A DNA stretch of 64,000 nucleotides from Geitlerinema sp. BBD 1991-9 (lineage in GTDB: Bacteria; Cyanobacteriota; Cyanobacteriia; Cyanobacteriales; Geitlerinemataceae), in NCBI GenBank assembly GCA_001657325.1, contig LWRO01000002.1:273711-337710 (forward strand). The letters run 5' to 3'. The notes under the pieces were generated by a model that was not told the DNA's origin, did no database searches, and saw only the letters and a list, made by a program, of their open reading frames with translations. Every line of letters starts with the position of its first letter. Positions within the stretch are counted from its first letter, which is position 1. Shown here one piece after another: positions 1 through 8,821 of this stretch. The translations under genes and the position numbers were made by a program.

Positions 1-533
1 TGACGAGGGTGGCTTCCATCGTTCTCGGCAACTTCTCGGTAATAGTCTCGATCGAGTACCAGTGGATTGTATAGATCGATAAACGGAACGTTTAACGTCG
101 AACAGACACTTGAAATGCGATCGGATAACTCGAGAATACGGTAGTTTTGTTCGGGATCTTCAACCGGTGGCGAACTAACGAAAAGGACGGGATACCGAGT
201 TGTTGCATCTGTTAAAATTGAGGTTGCATTCTCGATCGATTCCGAGATCGAAACTCGCTGTTGTCCGTTTTCGATCGAGGTGTCGTTCGCACCAAAAGAA
301 AAGACAATCCGTGCGTCACAACCTGAAGGAAACCTTCGATCGCATTCCGCGTTCCAACGGTGAAGAATATCGAGACTCGTTTCACGACGAATTCCAAGAT
401 TGTATCCCGTTACATCGTATCCCTCCTGGCGTGCGTGAGAACAAACACTTCCCACCCATCCCAAACTCGTTTCATCGCCAGTACCTTGAGTAAAAGAATC
501 TCCAACAAAGCAAACTCGGATATCGGATTTCAT
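1..533 (-). CDS. SGNH/GDSL-family hydrolase, 3' end cut by window edge
   Basis: Reading the minus strand from ATG at 533 gives 177 residues with no stop before the window edge. Block I is GDSFTQG at residues 11-17 with nucleophile Ser13. An NLG (block II-like) lies near 45-47, GAND (block III) at 81-84, and DGSH at 172-175 supplies the catalytic Asp and His. The fold is therefore almost complete and only the last helix should be missing. There is no signal peptide, so a cytoplasmic esterase or acylhydrolase is likely. SGNH enzymes remove acyl groups from lipids, sugars or thioesters; the substrate cannot be read from sequence. The ~240-bp spacer after it leads to the divergent gpgS-like gene. 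Confidence 0.85.
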   Translation of the reverse strand, partial: MKSDIRVCFVGDSFTQGTGDETSLGWVGSVCSHARQEGYDVTGYNLGIRRETSLDILHRWNAECDRRFPSGCDARIVFSFGANDTSIENGQQRVSISESIENATSILTDATTRYPVLFVSSPPVEDPEQNYRILELSDRISSVCSTLNVPFIDLYNPLVLDRDYYREVAENDGSHPR

Positions 534-709
534 CGAACTTCATCTAACGTCGAACAATATTCGATCGATGGGTAGAGACGTGATTCTGATGTTTCATCTA
601 TTGGGTATCTTGTTTTGTTGAATTTGTCAATCCTTTAAAGATTTAAAATTGTCGATCGAACCTCTCAAAAAACTCGATCGGCATCGGTATAAACGCTGAC
701 AGTAGATAT

Positions 710-739
710 TTTACGTTTATTTTATATTAGGTTTATAAA
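710..739 (+). promoter_or_regulatory. Candidate sigma70-type promoter for the GT81 gene
   Basis: TTTACG at 710-715 and TATAAA at 734-739 are separated by 18 bp and lie about 35 bp before the ATG at 775, in an AT-rich spacer. This is pattern matching only; other AT-rich hexamers nearby could serve equally well. Confidence 0.3.
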
Positions 740-774
740 ATAGCATAGATTCGGCCGTTAGCAGAGTCCCCAAG

Positions 775-2040
775 ATGGATTACAAACAAGAGATCATCAC
801 GACGATTCACGATTTTGGCTGTGACCTGAACTTTCTCGAAACGCGAACGATTCAACTCAGCGAGCAATTCCGCACCGCGATTCTGATTCCTGCCTTATAC
901 GACGAACTCGAAAGACCTGCCTTAAGTGGAATTCGAGACCACCTCAGCCAGTGTCGCTTCGTCAAAACAGTGGTTGTCTCCCTATACGCTCAAACGATCG
1001 AGCAATACGCTAAAGCCATCGAATTCTTTAGTGTCTTACCCCAAAAAACCTTTGTCATTTGGGAAAACGGATCGCGGGTAACGGGAATTCTCGAACGACT
1101 GCGAGATCGAGGACTCGATTTACTGCGATTCAGAGGCAAAGGTCAAGCCGTGTGGCTCGGACTCGGTGTCGCCACCCTCGAAGCTGAAGCCATCGCGCTC
1201 CACGACGCCGACATTCTCACCTACGATCGATCCTATCCCCTCAAGCTCCTGTTCCCACTCCTCGAAAAAGAATTTGGCTTAGCCTTCAACAAAGCCTATT
1301 ACGCGCGTCTCGGAAATGAAACCCGCAACCTGAACGGACGAGTGGCGCGGCTGTTTGTCACCCCCTTGTTAACTGCACTCACCGAACTATTCGGCTATCG
1401 CGATTACCTACGCTACCTCAACGCATTCCGCTACCCCCTTTCCGGCGAATTCGCACTCAACAGCGATTTGGCCTTAACGACACGCATCCCCGGAAATTGG
1501 GGACTCGAAATCGGTATGTTAGCTGAAGTTTATCGCAGTGTCGCCCAAAAACGCATCGCACAAGTCGATCTGGGAATTTTCGACCACAAACATCAAGACT
1601 TGGGTCAATCGAGCCAACACGGCTTGCAAAAAATGTGTCGCGATATCCTGCACTCTGTGTTGCGAACCCTCACTGAAACCGAACAAGTTGCGATCTCGAT
1701 GGATCACATCCACGCTTTGCGGGTAAAATTCCGTCGCGAAGCACAAGACTTTACCCGTCAGTACTTCGTCGATGCCGTTTTCAACCAACTCCCCTACGAT
1801 CGACATCAAGAAGAAGTCATCGTCGAAGTGTTCGAGCAGGTTATCCTCGAAGCCGGAGAGCAGTACTTTATCAATCCCGCCGGCGCGCAAATTCCCGATT
1901 GGACGCGAGCTTTGGCGGTCATGCCAGACTTGCGCGAACAACTGCAAGCAGCGGCCATGGCTGACGCACAAGACGTTTTAGCGATGTCGGCTTCCGAAGC
2001 CAACGTTTCGATTTCCAACGATCTCGTCGCAGCCGGGTGA
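775..2040 (+). CDS. gpgS: Glucosyl-3-phosphoglycerate synthase-like glycosyltransferase (GT81)
   Basis: The 421-residue product matches the GT81 family in layout: a nucleotide-sugar entry strand near residue 35 (TAILIPALYDELERPAL), the metal-binding DAD at 144-146 within HDADILTYDRSYPLKLL, and a C-terminal acceptor domain rich in Arg and His. The family moves glucose (or mannose) from an NDP-sugar to 3-phosphoglycerate, the first step to glucosylglycerate, a compatible solute also used under nitrogen limitation. No signal peptide is present, so it should be cytosolic. The partner phosphatase (gpgP) is not adjacent, so the gene stands alone between the SGNH gene and a convergent lipoprotein gene. 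Donor and acceptor sugars are inferred from the family, not seen. A bifunctional or mannosyl-specific role is the main alternative. Confidence 0.82.
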   Translation: MDYKQEIITTIHDFGCDLNFLETRTIQLSEQFRTAILIPALYDELERPALSGIRDHLSQCRFVKTVVVSLYAQTIEQYAKAIEFFSVLPQKTFVIWENGSRVTGILERLRDRGLDLLRFRGKGQAVWLGLGVATLEAEAIALHDADILTYDRSYPLKLLFPLLEKEFGLAFNKAYYARLGNETRNLNGRVARLFVTPLLTALTELFGYRDYLRYLNAFRYPLSGEFALNSDLALTTRIPGNWGLEIGMLAEVYRSVAQKRIAQVDLGIFDHKHQDLGQSSQHGLQKMCRDILHSVLRTLTETEQVAISMDHIHALRVKFRREAQDFTRQYFVDAVFNQLPYDRHQEEVIVEVFEQVILEAGEQYFINPAGAQIPDWTRALAVMPDLREQLQAAAMADAQDVLAMSASEANVSISNDLVAAG

Positions 2041-2046
2041 GACAAA

Positions 2047-2130
2047 TCGGGAGGCGGGGAGGCGAAGAGAAGGCTAGGGGTTGAAAACTCTACGCTCTCG
2101 GTCTCCCTATCTCTCGCTCTCCCCATCCCG
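2047..2130. repeat. G-rich/C-rich imperfect inverted repeat between convergent genes
   Basis: The spacer between two convergent genes has a purine arm (CGGGAGGCGGGGAGG near 2048) and a pyrimidine arm (CTCTCCCCATCCCG, 2117-2130) that can pair imperfectly. It could be a bidirectional terminator. Similar GGAGATGGGGAG / CTCCCCATCTCC patches recur at 44190, 59473-59530 and 63178-63210, so it also looks like a dispersed intergenic repeat type. Confidence 0.3.
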
Positions 2131-2188
2131 AAATCGATCTCGTTGTACAAAAAAACGTCACGCTGTCAGCGTCAGCTCGAGTTCCCAG

Positions 2189-2806
2189 CTAATTGGTCTT
2201 GACCTTATAGCTCCCTACGATAATATTGGCATCCTCGAGATAGACATCGTAAGCTTCGTTAATACCGTAAATATTGAGGATATAAATTGTTTGGCCGTGT
2301 TGCTCGATGTAGCTAACGGCATCGAGATCTTCTCCCTCAACGTTGCGTCCGCGCCAATCAATACGAACGCTACCGTCCGGTTGCAACTCAGAATTCTGCC
2401 AGGTGACCTCATCGAGAGCGCTGTTGTATCGATCTTTAAAAAGTTCTTCTAGCTCGTTCTCGCTCAGCTCTTCTTCAGCTTCAAAATAAATAACCTCGCC
2501 ACCAAACCCGCTATCAGAGGAAACAAAAGTCAGTCCGTTTGCACGAGGTTGTTTGGCATAACCCTCTGGAAACGAAATTTCAAACGCATCATCGGGAGCT
2601 TTGTAGGTGTTTCCCGCTGTTGCCTCGTCGTCCTCTGTTGAAGCCTCTGGAGTAGGAGACGGACTCGGTGTTGTGGGAGGTGTTGTTTCCGCAGGGGTTG
2701 GTGCTTCGCCGTTTTCTGAAGGTTCCGTATCTGTACCACCACCGCAGGCTGTGAGGAGTAGGAGACTCATCACAAGCGGGACAAACAGGTGTCGGTAATT
2801 TTTCAT
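2189..2806 (-). CDS. Secreted lipoprotein with Pro/Thr-rich linker, unknown function
   Basis: A 205-residue protein starting at ATG 2806. A longer reading frame exists upstream but would bury the signal peptide. MKNYRH plus a hydrophobic stretch ends in the lipobox LTAC with Cys21, so the mature protein should be a lipoprotein. Residues ~25-60 form a low-complexity linker rich in Pro, Thr, Glu and Ser, followed by a compact alpha/beta domain beginning near AFEISFPEGY. That opening resembles PsbP/DUF1795-type domains, which start with a strand ending in a ...FPxxW/Y turn, but the match is weak and no function is assigned. It is convergent with the GT81 gene and faces the long AT-rich region upstream. 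Confidence 0.8.
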   Translation of the reverse strand: MKNYRHLFVPLVMSLLLLTACGGGTDTEPSENGEAPTPAETTPPTTPSPSPTPEASTEDDEATAGNTYKAPDDAFEISFPEGYAKQPRANGLTFVSSDSGFGGEVIYFEAEEELSENELEELFKDRYNSALDEVTWQNSELQPDGSVRIDWRGRNVEGEDLDAVSYIEQHGQTIYILNIYGINEAYDVYLEDANIIVGSYKVKTN

Positions 2807-4476
2807 AACTGTTCGGCTGAAGTCGAACAATGTCAACTTACACTCGATCGTACAGACTTGATTGTACTTGACCTTGGCAACTGTAACGGACACTAGCCAA
2901 TACACTCGGAGCTTCAGAGTGAAGGTTAGAAAGTGTCAGACGTGCGATGCACTGTTGGAGAGGGACGAAACGCGATCGCACTGCTGGTGAGATGCTATCT
3001 GCGATGCAGAGGATCGTTCGGCTGTTTTGAGAAAATCTCGATCGATCCGAACGATAGTACCATCGATGGAGAAAGACAGGGTTCAAACTCACCTATTGGC
3101 ATCGATGGAACCGTTGTAAGAACGAGATAACGATTCGAGATCGATCGAAACGAGGTCGCGATAGGATTGCCTTCTGGCGTAGTCGTGAATTGGCGAGAGA
3201 TTGTCGAGGGAGGATGGAGAATTTCATCTTGAAGCTCGAGAACGCATCAGATTTTGTGGATATATCGATCGACGATCGTTGAGTCGATTTTATAGTCAGT
3301 TTTATAGATAAATGTCTAGTTGCTTTCCACATAGTGAACATCCTGAAATACAATTTAAATTTTTTATCACGTTGGTCAAGCCTCAACTTTAAGCATAGAA
3401 CAATAGTTATGTCGTACAAGCTTTAGTTTACTCAAGCTCTAAAACAACGATTCGAGCAAATTTTCAAATTGGCTGATGGCCATACCAAATTTTATGGTAT
3501 TTTTAATGCTTTTTTATTTAAAAATACCTCAAGAAATTACAATCAAAAGGCGTTGTTTACCTTGCGTACTAGATTATTGTTGAGATCGAAAGAATAAAGT
3601 AAAAAAGTAATATGCACCTTGAATTTTGATTTTAAGAAAGACAATTTTTATTTTTATAGGATTTTTGATTCTTAAAATATACCATGCCTGAATGTAAAAA
3701 AAATTGCTGTTTCTTGATTTTTGCTAAATTTCAATCCTGAATTAAGATTCAGAATATAATTTTTTATAGCTCGATCGTATTTGTGAATATGATTTACACA
3801 AAACTCTAAGATTTTAGAGTTTTAAGATTTTACAATGCAATTTAAGTAGTCGCATTATATTTTGCAAAAATGCAAGATATGCAAAGATTTAAAATTTTAG
3901 AAGATTTAAAATTTGTTCGATGTTGTGCAAAGTTGAAAGATACAAAAAATTTTTGTTCTATCGTTTTATCCGTAAAATTACTGATTTTTTATAAGTACGA
4001 ATACGCATACTACATTAAGTATTAATAATTAAGTAATTTTGAATTATAGCACGGATATTTTTTACGTGTGAATAATGAATAAATTTCCGTAAAAACAAGG
4101 GGTTTAACAAGTTCTTTAATTTCAAGAAAGCTGGCATCACAAAATTCACTAAAACTTCAAACAAAAGCACCTAAGAACGATATATGGTTGAAGGTAGTAT
4201 CAGGGGCAATCTGTAAGTAATTCAAAAAACTAAAGAATTTGATTGGCAATACTTAAGATCGATAAAATCGAAAATTCACCTTTCCAGAAAACCCTAGAAA
4301 GGCGCATTTAGTATGCATTAATTCAACAGAAATCGAGCTTTAGCTCGAAATTTGAAGTGCTGGCTTAAATGGAAATTCGTAGTTTTTTGAATTCGAGCAA
4401 ATTTTAGAGTATTGCGACGATAACTCTCTCAAAGACTCTCAATCTTGTTTTCTCGAACTCATAATTGGCTCGAACC
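2807..4476. other. Long intergenic region, AT-rich from about 3290
   Basis: I find no credible gene here. The first ~450 bp have normal composition and contain a canonical HIP1 octamer GCGATCGC at 2972-2979. From about 3290 to 4440 the sequence becomes strongly AT-rich with many stops in all frames. Visible structure: a hairpin with 9-bp arms at 3801-3822 (AAACTCTAA / TTAGAGTTT), a short direct repeat GATTTAAAATTT near 3891 and 3904, and a small hairpin TCGAGC-TTTA-GCTCGA near 4332-4347. It may hold promoters for the flanking genes or a decayed insertion. Confidence 0.6.
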
Positions 4477-5946
4477 ATGAACAGCAAAATCGACCCTCAC
4501 CGATATGAAACTCATTTTGTTGAGTGTGATTCCCTCGATCGACAACTCGCACGACGGAGCTTACCACTCGTCTGTGCCGTCCTTTCAATTTTCTGCATTC
4601 AAAAGCCAGCTCGATCGATCTCGTTCCATTTCGACTATGCCCCAAACACGACTCTCGACCAAGTCCTCGGCTTTGAAATGGCTGCGGCGGTCTGGTCAGA
4701 TTATTTAAGCGATGACGTGACCGTCAATCTGTATGTCAATATTGTCGATGACTTACCAGAAGGTGTAATTGGGGGAGCGCTACCGGGAATCCTGTCCAAC
4801 CAGCGCTACGAAGCCTGGCGAGAACAGCTAGAAGAGGATATCACCACAGCAGACGACCAATTGGCTCTGAGTCATCTGCTAAACGATGGGAATAAATTTA
4901 CAGCCTTCATTGACGGTCACAAAATCGATGAAAACGAATATCTCAAAATGACCCGTGCCAACGCCAAAGCACTGGGAATGCTCGATGGTAATGCAACCGA
5001 TCTAGATGGCTATATCTTAATGAGCGACTTAACCAACGAGAAGAAGTATGAGTGGAATTACGACTACTTTGGCGACATCATTCCCAAAAAGACGCTCGAT
5101 TTTGTGAGTGTGGCAATTCACGAAATCGGTCACGCTTTGGGCTTTCTCAGTGGCGTTGACAAACCCGGATGGTTAACTCAAGCAACTTCTCACAATGATA
5201 ATGACTACTACGATAGTTTAATCGGCAACCTCAACCACGCCACGCCATTAGATATGTTCCGCTACTCCGACGAGAGTCTGATTGAGAGTGGAAGTAGTGA
5301 TGTCTGGATCGATATGTCAGTTGGTTCCAAGAGTTTCTTCTCCGTAGAAGGCAACGACGCACTGAACATAGGGAATCAGGATCGAAATTACTTTTCTACG
5401 GGAAAAAACAGTGAATTAGGGGGAGATGGCGCTCAAGCGAGTCACTGGAAATCCCATCCCACAAAGCCTCTGGGCATTATGGACCCGTATCTCAAAGCCG
5501 GACAGCGACGGGAAATCTCAGATATCGATTTGCTTGCTTTCGATGCCATCGGTTGGGATCGAACGTCTGGCGGCACCGATTTGGCAACCCTGTACGCCCT
5601 TGCCGAACAGCAACTTGCCGATCGACTGGGAATCTCTGTAGGCGATTTGTCCGACGAACTCGTTGAGACACTGACGACTTTTGAAGATGCAAATGGCAAC
5701 GGCATCGACGATCGAGTCGAGCAAATGCTAACAGACAGCGAAGTTTACGAATGGGGAGGTGGAGGCAGTGGAGGATCTTGGCAAGAATTGCTCGATCGAG
5801 AATTATCCACACAAACCTCTCGCGCCTCTACTCGTTCGACCTCTGTCCCCGAGCCGAATTCGATCGTTGGCTTGTGGAGTCTCGGAGTGCTTGGAATAGG
5901 TTCGATCCTGAAACGACACGATCGAAGAGGAGGTGACGACATCTAA
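4477..5946 (+). CDS. Secreted zinc metalloprotease with PEP-CTERM anchor
   Basis: A 489-residue protein from ATG 4477; a TTG 12 bp upstream is an alternative start. The N-terminus has basic residues (RQLARRS) then a hydrophobic stretch to about residue 35, read as a signal peptide. The metzincin-like zinc motif HEIGHALGF starts at residue 215 and gives two His ligands and the catalytic Glu. The C-terminus has VPEP, then a hydrophobic helix and a basic end (KRHDRR), which is the PEP-CTERM sorting signature processed by an exosortase. A Gly-rich, Ser/Thr-rich linker precedes it. The arrangement fits a cyanobacterial PEP-CTERM metalloprotease family (NF038122-like). It should act outside the cytoplasmic membrane. 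It lies 112 bp before the first TpsA gene, so it may process that adhesin or matrix proteins; this is inference. Confidence 0.85.
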   Translation: MNSKIDPHRYETHFVECDSLDRQLARRSLPLVCAVLSIFCIQKPARSISFHFDYAPNTTLDQVLGFEMAAAVWSDYLSDDVTVNLYVNIVDDLPEGVIGGALPGILSNQRYEAWREQLEEDITTADDQLALSHLLNDGNKFTAFIDGHKIDENEYLKMTRANAKALGMLDGNATDLDGYILMSDLTNEKKYEWNYDYFGDIIPKKTLDFVSVAIHEIGHALGFLSGVDKPGWLTQATSHNDNDYYDSLIGNLNHATPLDMFRYSDESLIESGSSDVWIDMSVGSKSFFSVEGNDALNIGNQDRNYFSTGKNSELGGDGAQASHWKSHPTKPLGIMDPYLKAGQRREISDIDLLAFDAIGWDRTSGGTDLATLYALAEQQLADRLGISVGDLSDELVETLTTFEDANGNGIDDRVEQMLTDSEVYEWGGGGSGGSWQELLDRELSTQTSRASTRSTSVPEPNSIVGLWSLGVLGIGSILKRHDRRGGDDI

Positions 5947-6020
5947 AGCAACCGAGTACAATCGACCCATCGTCTGTCGCACTCAAAACGATAGGAACGG
6001 CCGTCTTTTATCCGTTTGGA

Positions 6021-6057
6021 TAACTTACCCCTTACTTCCTCGGAGGAAGTTAGGTTA
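6021..6057 (+). promoter_or_regulatory. Hairpin that buries the ribosome binding site of the first TpsA gene
   Basis: ACTTCCT (6034-6040), loop CGG, AGGAAGT (6044-6050) form a perfect 7-bp stem, and TAAC (6021-6024) can pair with GTTA (6054-6057) outside it. The right arm is the Shine-Dalgarno sequence GGAGGAAG that serves ATG 6059. Translation could be controlled by opening of this stem. The structure is visible; the regulatory role is inferred. Confidence 0.45.
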
Positions 6058-6058
6058 C

Positions 6059-8821
6059 ATGAAAACCCAGATTACTAATTTCCCAGTCCGGCAAAACTTA
6101 CATCAGATCCTTGCCATCGCAGCCTTCAATCTACTCACGAATATCTCTGTTCCCGTTTTAGCCCAAATTGTTCCCGATCGAACCTTACCCGAGCGCTCGA
6201 TCGTGACACCAGACGGCACCTCGATCGAAATTCAAGGCGGGACGAGAGCCGGCGACAACCTCTTTCATAGCTTCGAGCAGTTTTCCGTTCCAACTGGCTC
6301 AGAAGCCTTCTTTAACAACACCCTCTCCGTTGAAAACATCATCAGTCGCGTCACCGGCGGTCAGGTTTCCAACATCGATGGTTTAATTCGAGCTAACGGA
6401 AGCGCCAATCTTTTCTTACTCAATCCAAACGGCATTCTTTTCGGGCCAAATGCCGCCTTGAACATCGGCGGATCGTTTGTTGGGAGTACCGCAGACAGCC
6501 TTCGCTTCAACGACGCCCGCGAGTTTAGCGCAGCCGAACCGCAAACGTCCTTACTAACCATCAGCGTCCCCATGGGTTTGCAGTACGGTACGAACCCAGG
6601 AGATATCAACGTACAGGGCAATGGTAATAACGTCTTTTTAGACGGCCCTTTCGTGATTCGAGTGTTCAGACCGGACGGACTTCGCGTTGCTGACGGCCAA
6701 ACCCTCGCGCTTATCGGAGGTAACGTTGCCCTAGACGGCGGGAATCTAACCGCTTTCGACGGACGCATCGAATTGGGGAGCGTCGGATCGGATGCATTCG
6801 TCCAGCTCGCCGCTACCGATCCCGGTTTTCGCTTAAACTACGGCGATGTCAGCCAATTTCAAGACATTGCCTTGTCCCGCGCCGCTTCCGTTGAAGCCAG
6901 CGGTAATAGTGGCGGATCGATCGAAGTGCAGGGTCGCCGCGTCACCCTAACCGAAGGATCGACTCTCTTCGCCGATACCTTAGGCAATGGCACGGGTGGA
7001 ACGTTACGGATTACCGCTTCAGAGTTCGTCGGACTGGCCGGCACATCGAGCTTCACGCCACCCCCGACTGAAACTGAGACGTTTCCCGAATTCCCCTTTT
7101 CAAGCCGTTTGTCTACCGATGTGGGGCGCTTTCCAGGCTCGACCGGAAAGGGGGGAACCTTAGAAATTGAAACCGATCGCCTAGTCGTCACGGATGGCGC
7201 GCAAATTTCCAGCGGAACCTTTAGCACGGGAAATTCCGGCACGTTAAGGATCGTGGCGCGAGAGATCGTTCTGAACGGTGGCGCAGCGGGCATCGGCCCG
7301 AGCGGTTTGTTTGTCCCCGTCGCGCCTGACGCACGGGGCAACGGCGGCGTTTTAATCGTCGAGGCGGGACAGTTACAGGTAACCAACGGCGCGCGGATTC
7401 TCGGGAGTACCTTCGGCCTCGGAGATGCAGGGACGTTAAACGTGCGAGCCGAAGCGATCGATCTCGACGGAACGTCTCCCGGTGGGAGTTCTAGCGGCTT
7501 GTTCGTGAACGTAGAACTCGGCGCAGAAGGGAATGGCGGACGGCTTTTCGTGGATGCCGAGCGCGTGCAAGTCACAAATGGCGCTCAGATCGCCAGTTTG
7601 ACGTTCGGTGCGGGCAATGCTGGAGAACTCGCGGTTCGGGCAACGGATATCGAACTGATTGGAGCGTCTCCCAATGGATTGCCGAGCAGCTTTTTGGCTG
7701 CCGTCGAGCGAGGAGCGACGGGCAACGCAGGGAATCTTTCGATCGATACCGCTCGATTGCGATTGACTGATGGCGCTCAAATCGCTGTCAGTACGGAAGA
7801 TGTTGGAAATTCGGGCACCTTGACCGTTCGAGCAGACAAAATCGAAATCATCGGTACCTCAGAATTCGGACGGAGTGGTTTGTTTGCCAGTGCCATCGCC
7901 GGAACGGGCAACGGTGGAGACGTTAACATTAACGCCAACTCGCTACACCTTGAAAATGGCGCGACGATTAGCACCAGTAACTTTCAAAGTCAAAATCTCG
8001 CTCCCCCAGGACGAGGCGCAGCGGGAGACGTGCGCCTCGACGCGCCCGACCTGCGCTTAGAAGATAGGGCGATCGTTTCCGCCGAAGTCAATGCTGGAGA
8101 TCGCGGTAACGTTCTCATCCAATCAGAAGACCTGCGGATGGGCGGGAACAGTCAAATTACGACGAACGCTCGAGGAACTGCGACGGGGGGCAATATTGAA
8201 ATCGACACGAACACCCTCGTCGCGCTAGACAACAGCGACATCACGGCGAACTCAATTTCCAGCTTTGGCGGTCGCGTCGAGATCGATGCGGATTCCCTTT
8301 TCGGCATTGAATTTCGAGACGCTCAAACCGCCAACAGCGACATCACGGCCACCTCGGAACTCGGCCCGGCATTTAGCGGTGTAGTCGAGATCGACACGCC
8401 CGATGTCGAGACGACAGTGAGACTCGTATCGTTACCCGAAAACGTCATCAACATCGAGCGTTTAATCGCTCAACGCTGTCCGATCGATCGAGATAGCGAA
8501 TTCTACATCACAGGACGCGGGGGTTTACCACCCAATCCGCGAGAACCGCTTCCCTCAGGTCTCGGTTGGCAAGATTGGCGGAATCTAGAAGAACTCAGCC
8601 GTCAGTTGTCTGAGGAAACAGCTCGCTCCTCAGAGGTGGGGACTCGACAGAGCCATCCCCAACCTCCCAACACACCTCCCCTCATCGAGAGCGCAGCAAC
8701 TCTTATCGAAGCAACGGGAAGCATCACCATGGCTGACGGAACCGTCATGCTCGTTGCAGACACGCCTCGCCCCTTATTTCAGCGTTTCTGGTCGATTCCA
8801 GCATCTTGCTATGTTCGTTAA
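6059..8821 (+). CDS. TpsA-type filamentous haemagglutinin-like secreted adhesin (copy 1)
   Basis: A 920-residue protein. Start 6059 follows a strong GGAGGAAG; the open frame extends upstream but without a signal peptide at its start. A signal peptide ends near VLA-QIV. It is followed at once by the TPS (haemagglutination activity) domain, with the typical segments GGTRAGDNLFHSFEQF, IDGLIRANGSANLFLLNPNG and LFGPNAALNIGG. Residues ~270-780 are repeating beta-helix rungs of the type GNGG-x-(L/V)-x-V-x-A with DGAQI turns. The C-terminus has CPIDRDSEFYITGRGGLPPNP, typical of cyanobacterial TpsA proteins, then a tail with ADGTVMLV and a Cys close to the end. TpsA proteins cross the outer membrane through a TpsB pore; none is encoded here. 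The next gene overlaps it by 11 bp, suggesting coupled translation. Confidence 0.92.
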   Translation: MKTQITNFPVRQNLHQILAIAAFNLLTNISVPVLAQIVPDRTLPERSIVTPDGTSIEIQGGTRAGDNLFHSFEQFSVPTGSEAFFNNTLSVENIISRVTGGQVSNIDGLIRANGSANLFLLNPNGILFGPNAALNIGGSFVGSTADSLRFNDAREFSAAEPQTSLLTISVPMGLQYGTNPGDINVQGNGNNVFLDGPFVIRVFRPDGLRVADGQTLALIGGNVALDGGNLTAFDGRIELGSVGSDAFVQLAATDPGFRLNYGDVSQFQDIALSRAASVEASGNSGGSIEVQGRRVTLTEGSTLFADTLGNGTGGTLRITASEFVGLAGTSSFTPPPTETETFPEFPFSSRLSTDVGRFPGSTGKGGTLEIETDRLVVTDGAQISSGTFSTGNSGTLRIVAREIVLNGGAAGIGPSGLFVPVAPDARGNGGVLIVEAGQLQVTNGARILGSTFGLGDAGTLNVRAEAIDLDGTSPGGSSSGLFVNVELGAEGNGGRLFVDAERVQVTNGAQIASLTFGAGNAGELAVRATDIELIGASPNGLPSSFLAAVERGATGNAGNLSIDTARLRLTDGAQIAVSTEDVGNSGTLTVRADKIEIIGTSEFGRSGLFASAIAGTGNGGDVNINANSLHLENGATISTSNFQSQNLAPPGRGAAGDVRLDAPDLRLEDRAIVSAEVNAGDRGNVLIQSEDLRMGGNSQITTNARGTATGGNIEIDTNTLVALDNSDITANSISSFGGRVEIDADSLFGIEFRDAQTANSDITATSELGPAFSGVVEIDTPDVETTVRLVSLPENVINIERLIAQRCPIDRDSEFYITGRGGLPPNPREPLPSGLGWQDWRNLEELSRQLSEETARSSEVGTRQSHPQPPNTPPLIESAATLIEATGSITMADGTVMLVADTPRPLFQRFWSIPASCYVR

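Noticed and set aside
3093..3419. 108-codon minus-strand frame in the long spacer
   Set aside because: No motif, basic low-similarity composition and no ribosome site; it spans the change to AT-rich sequence.
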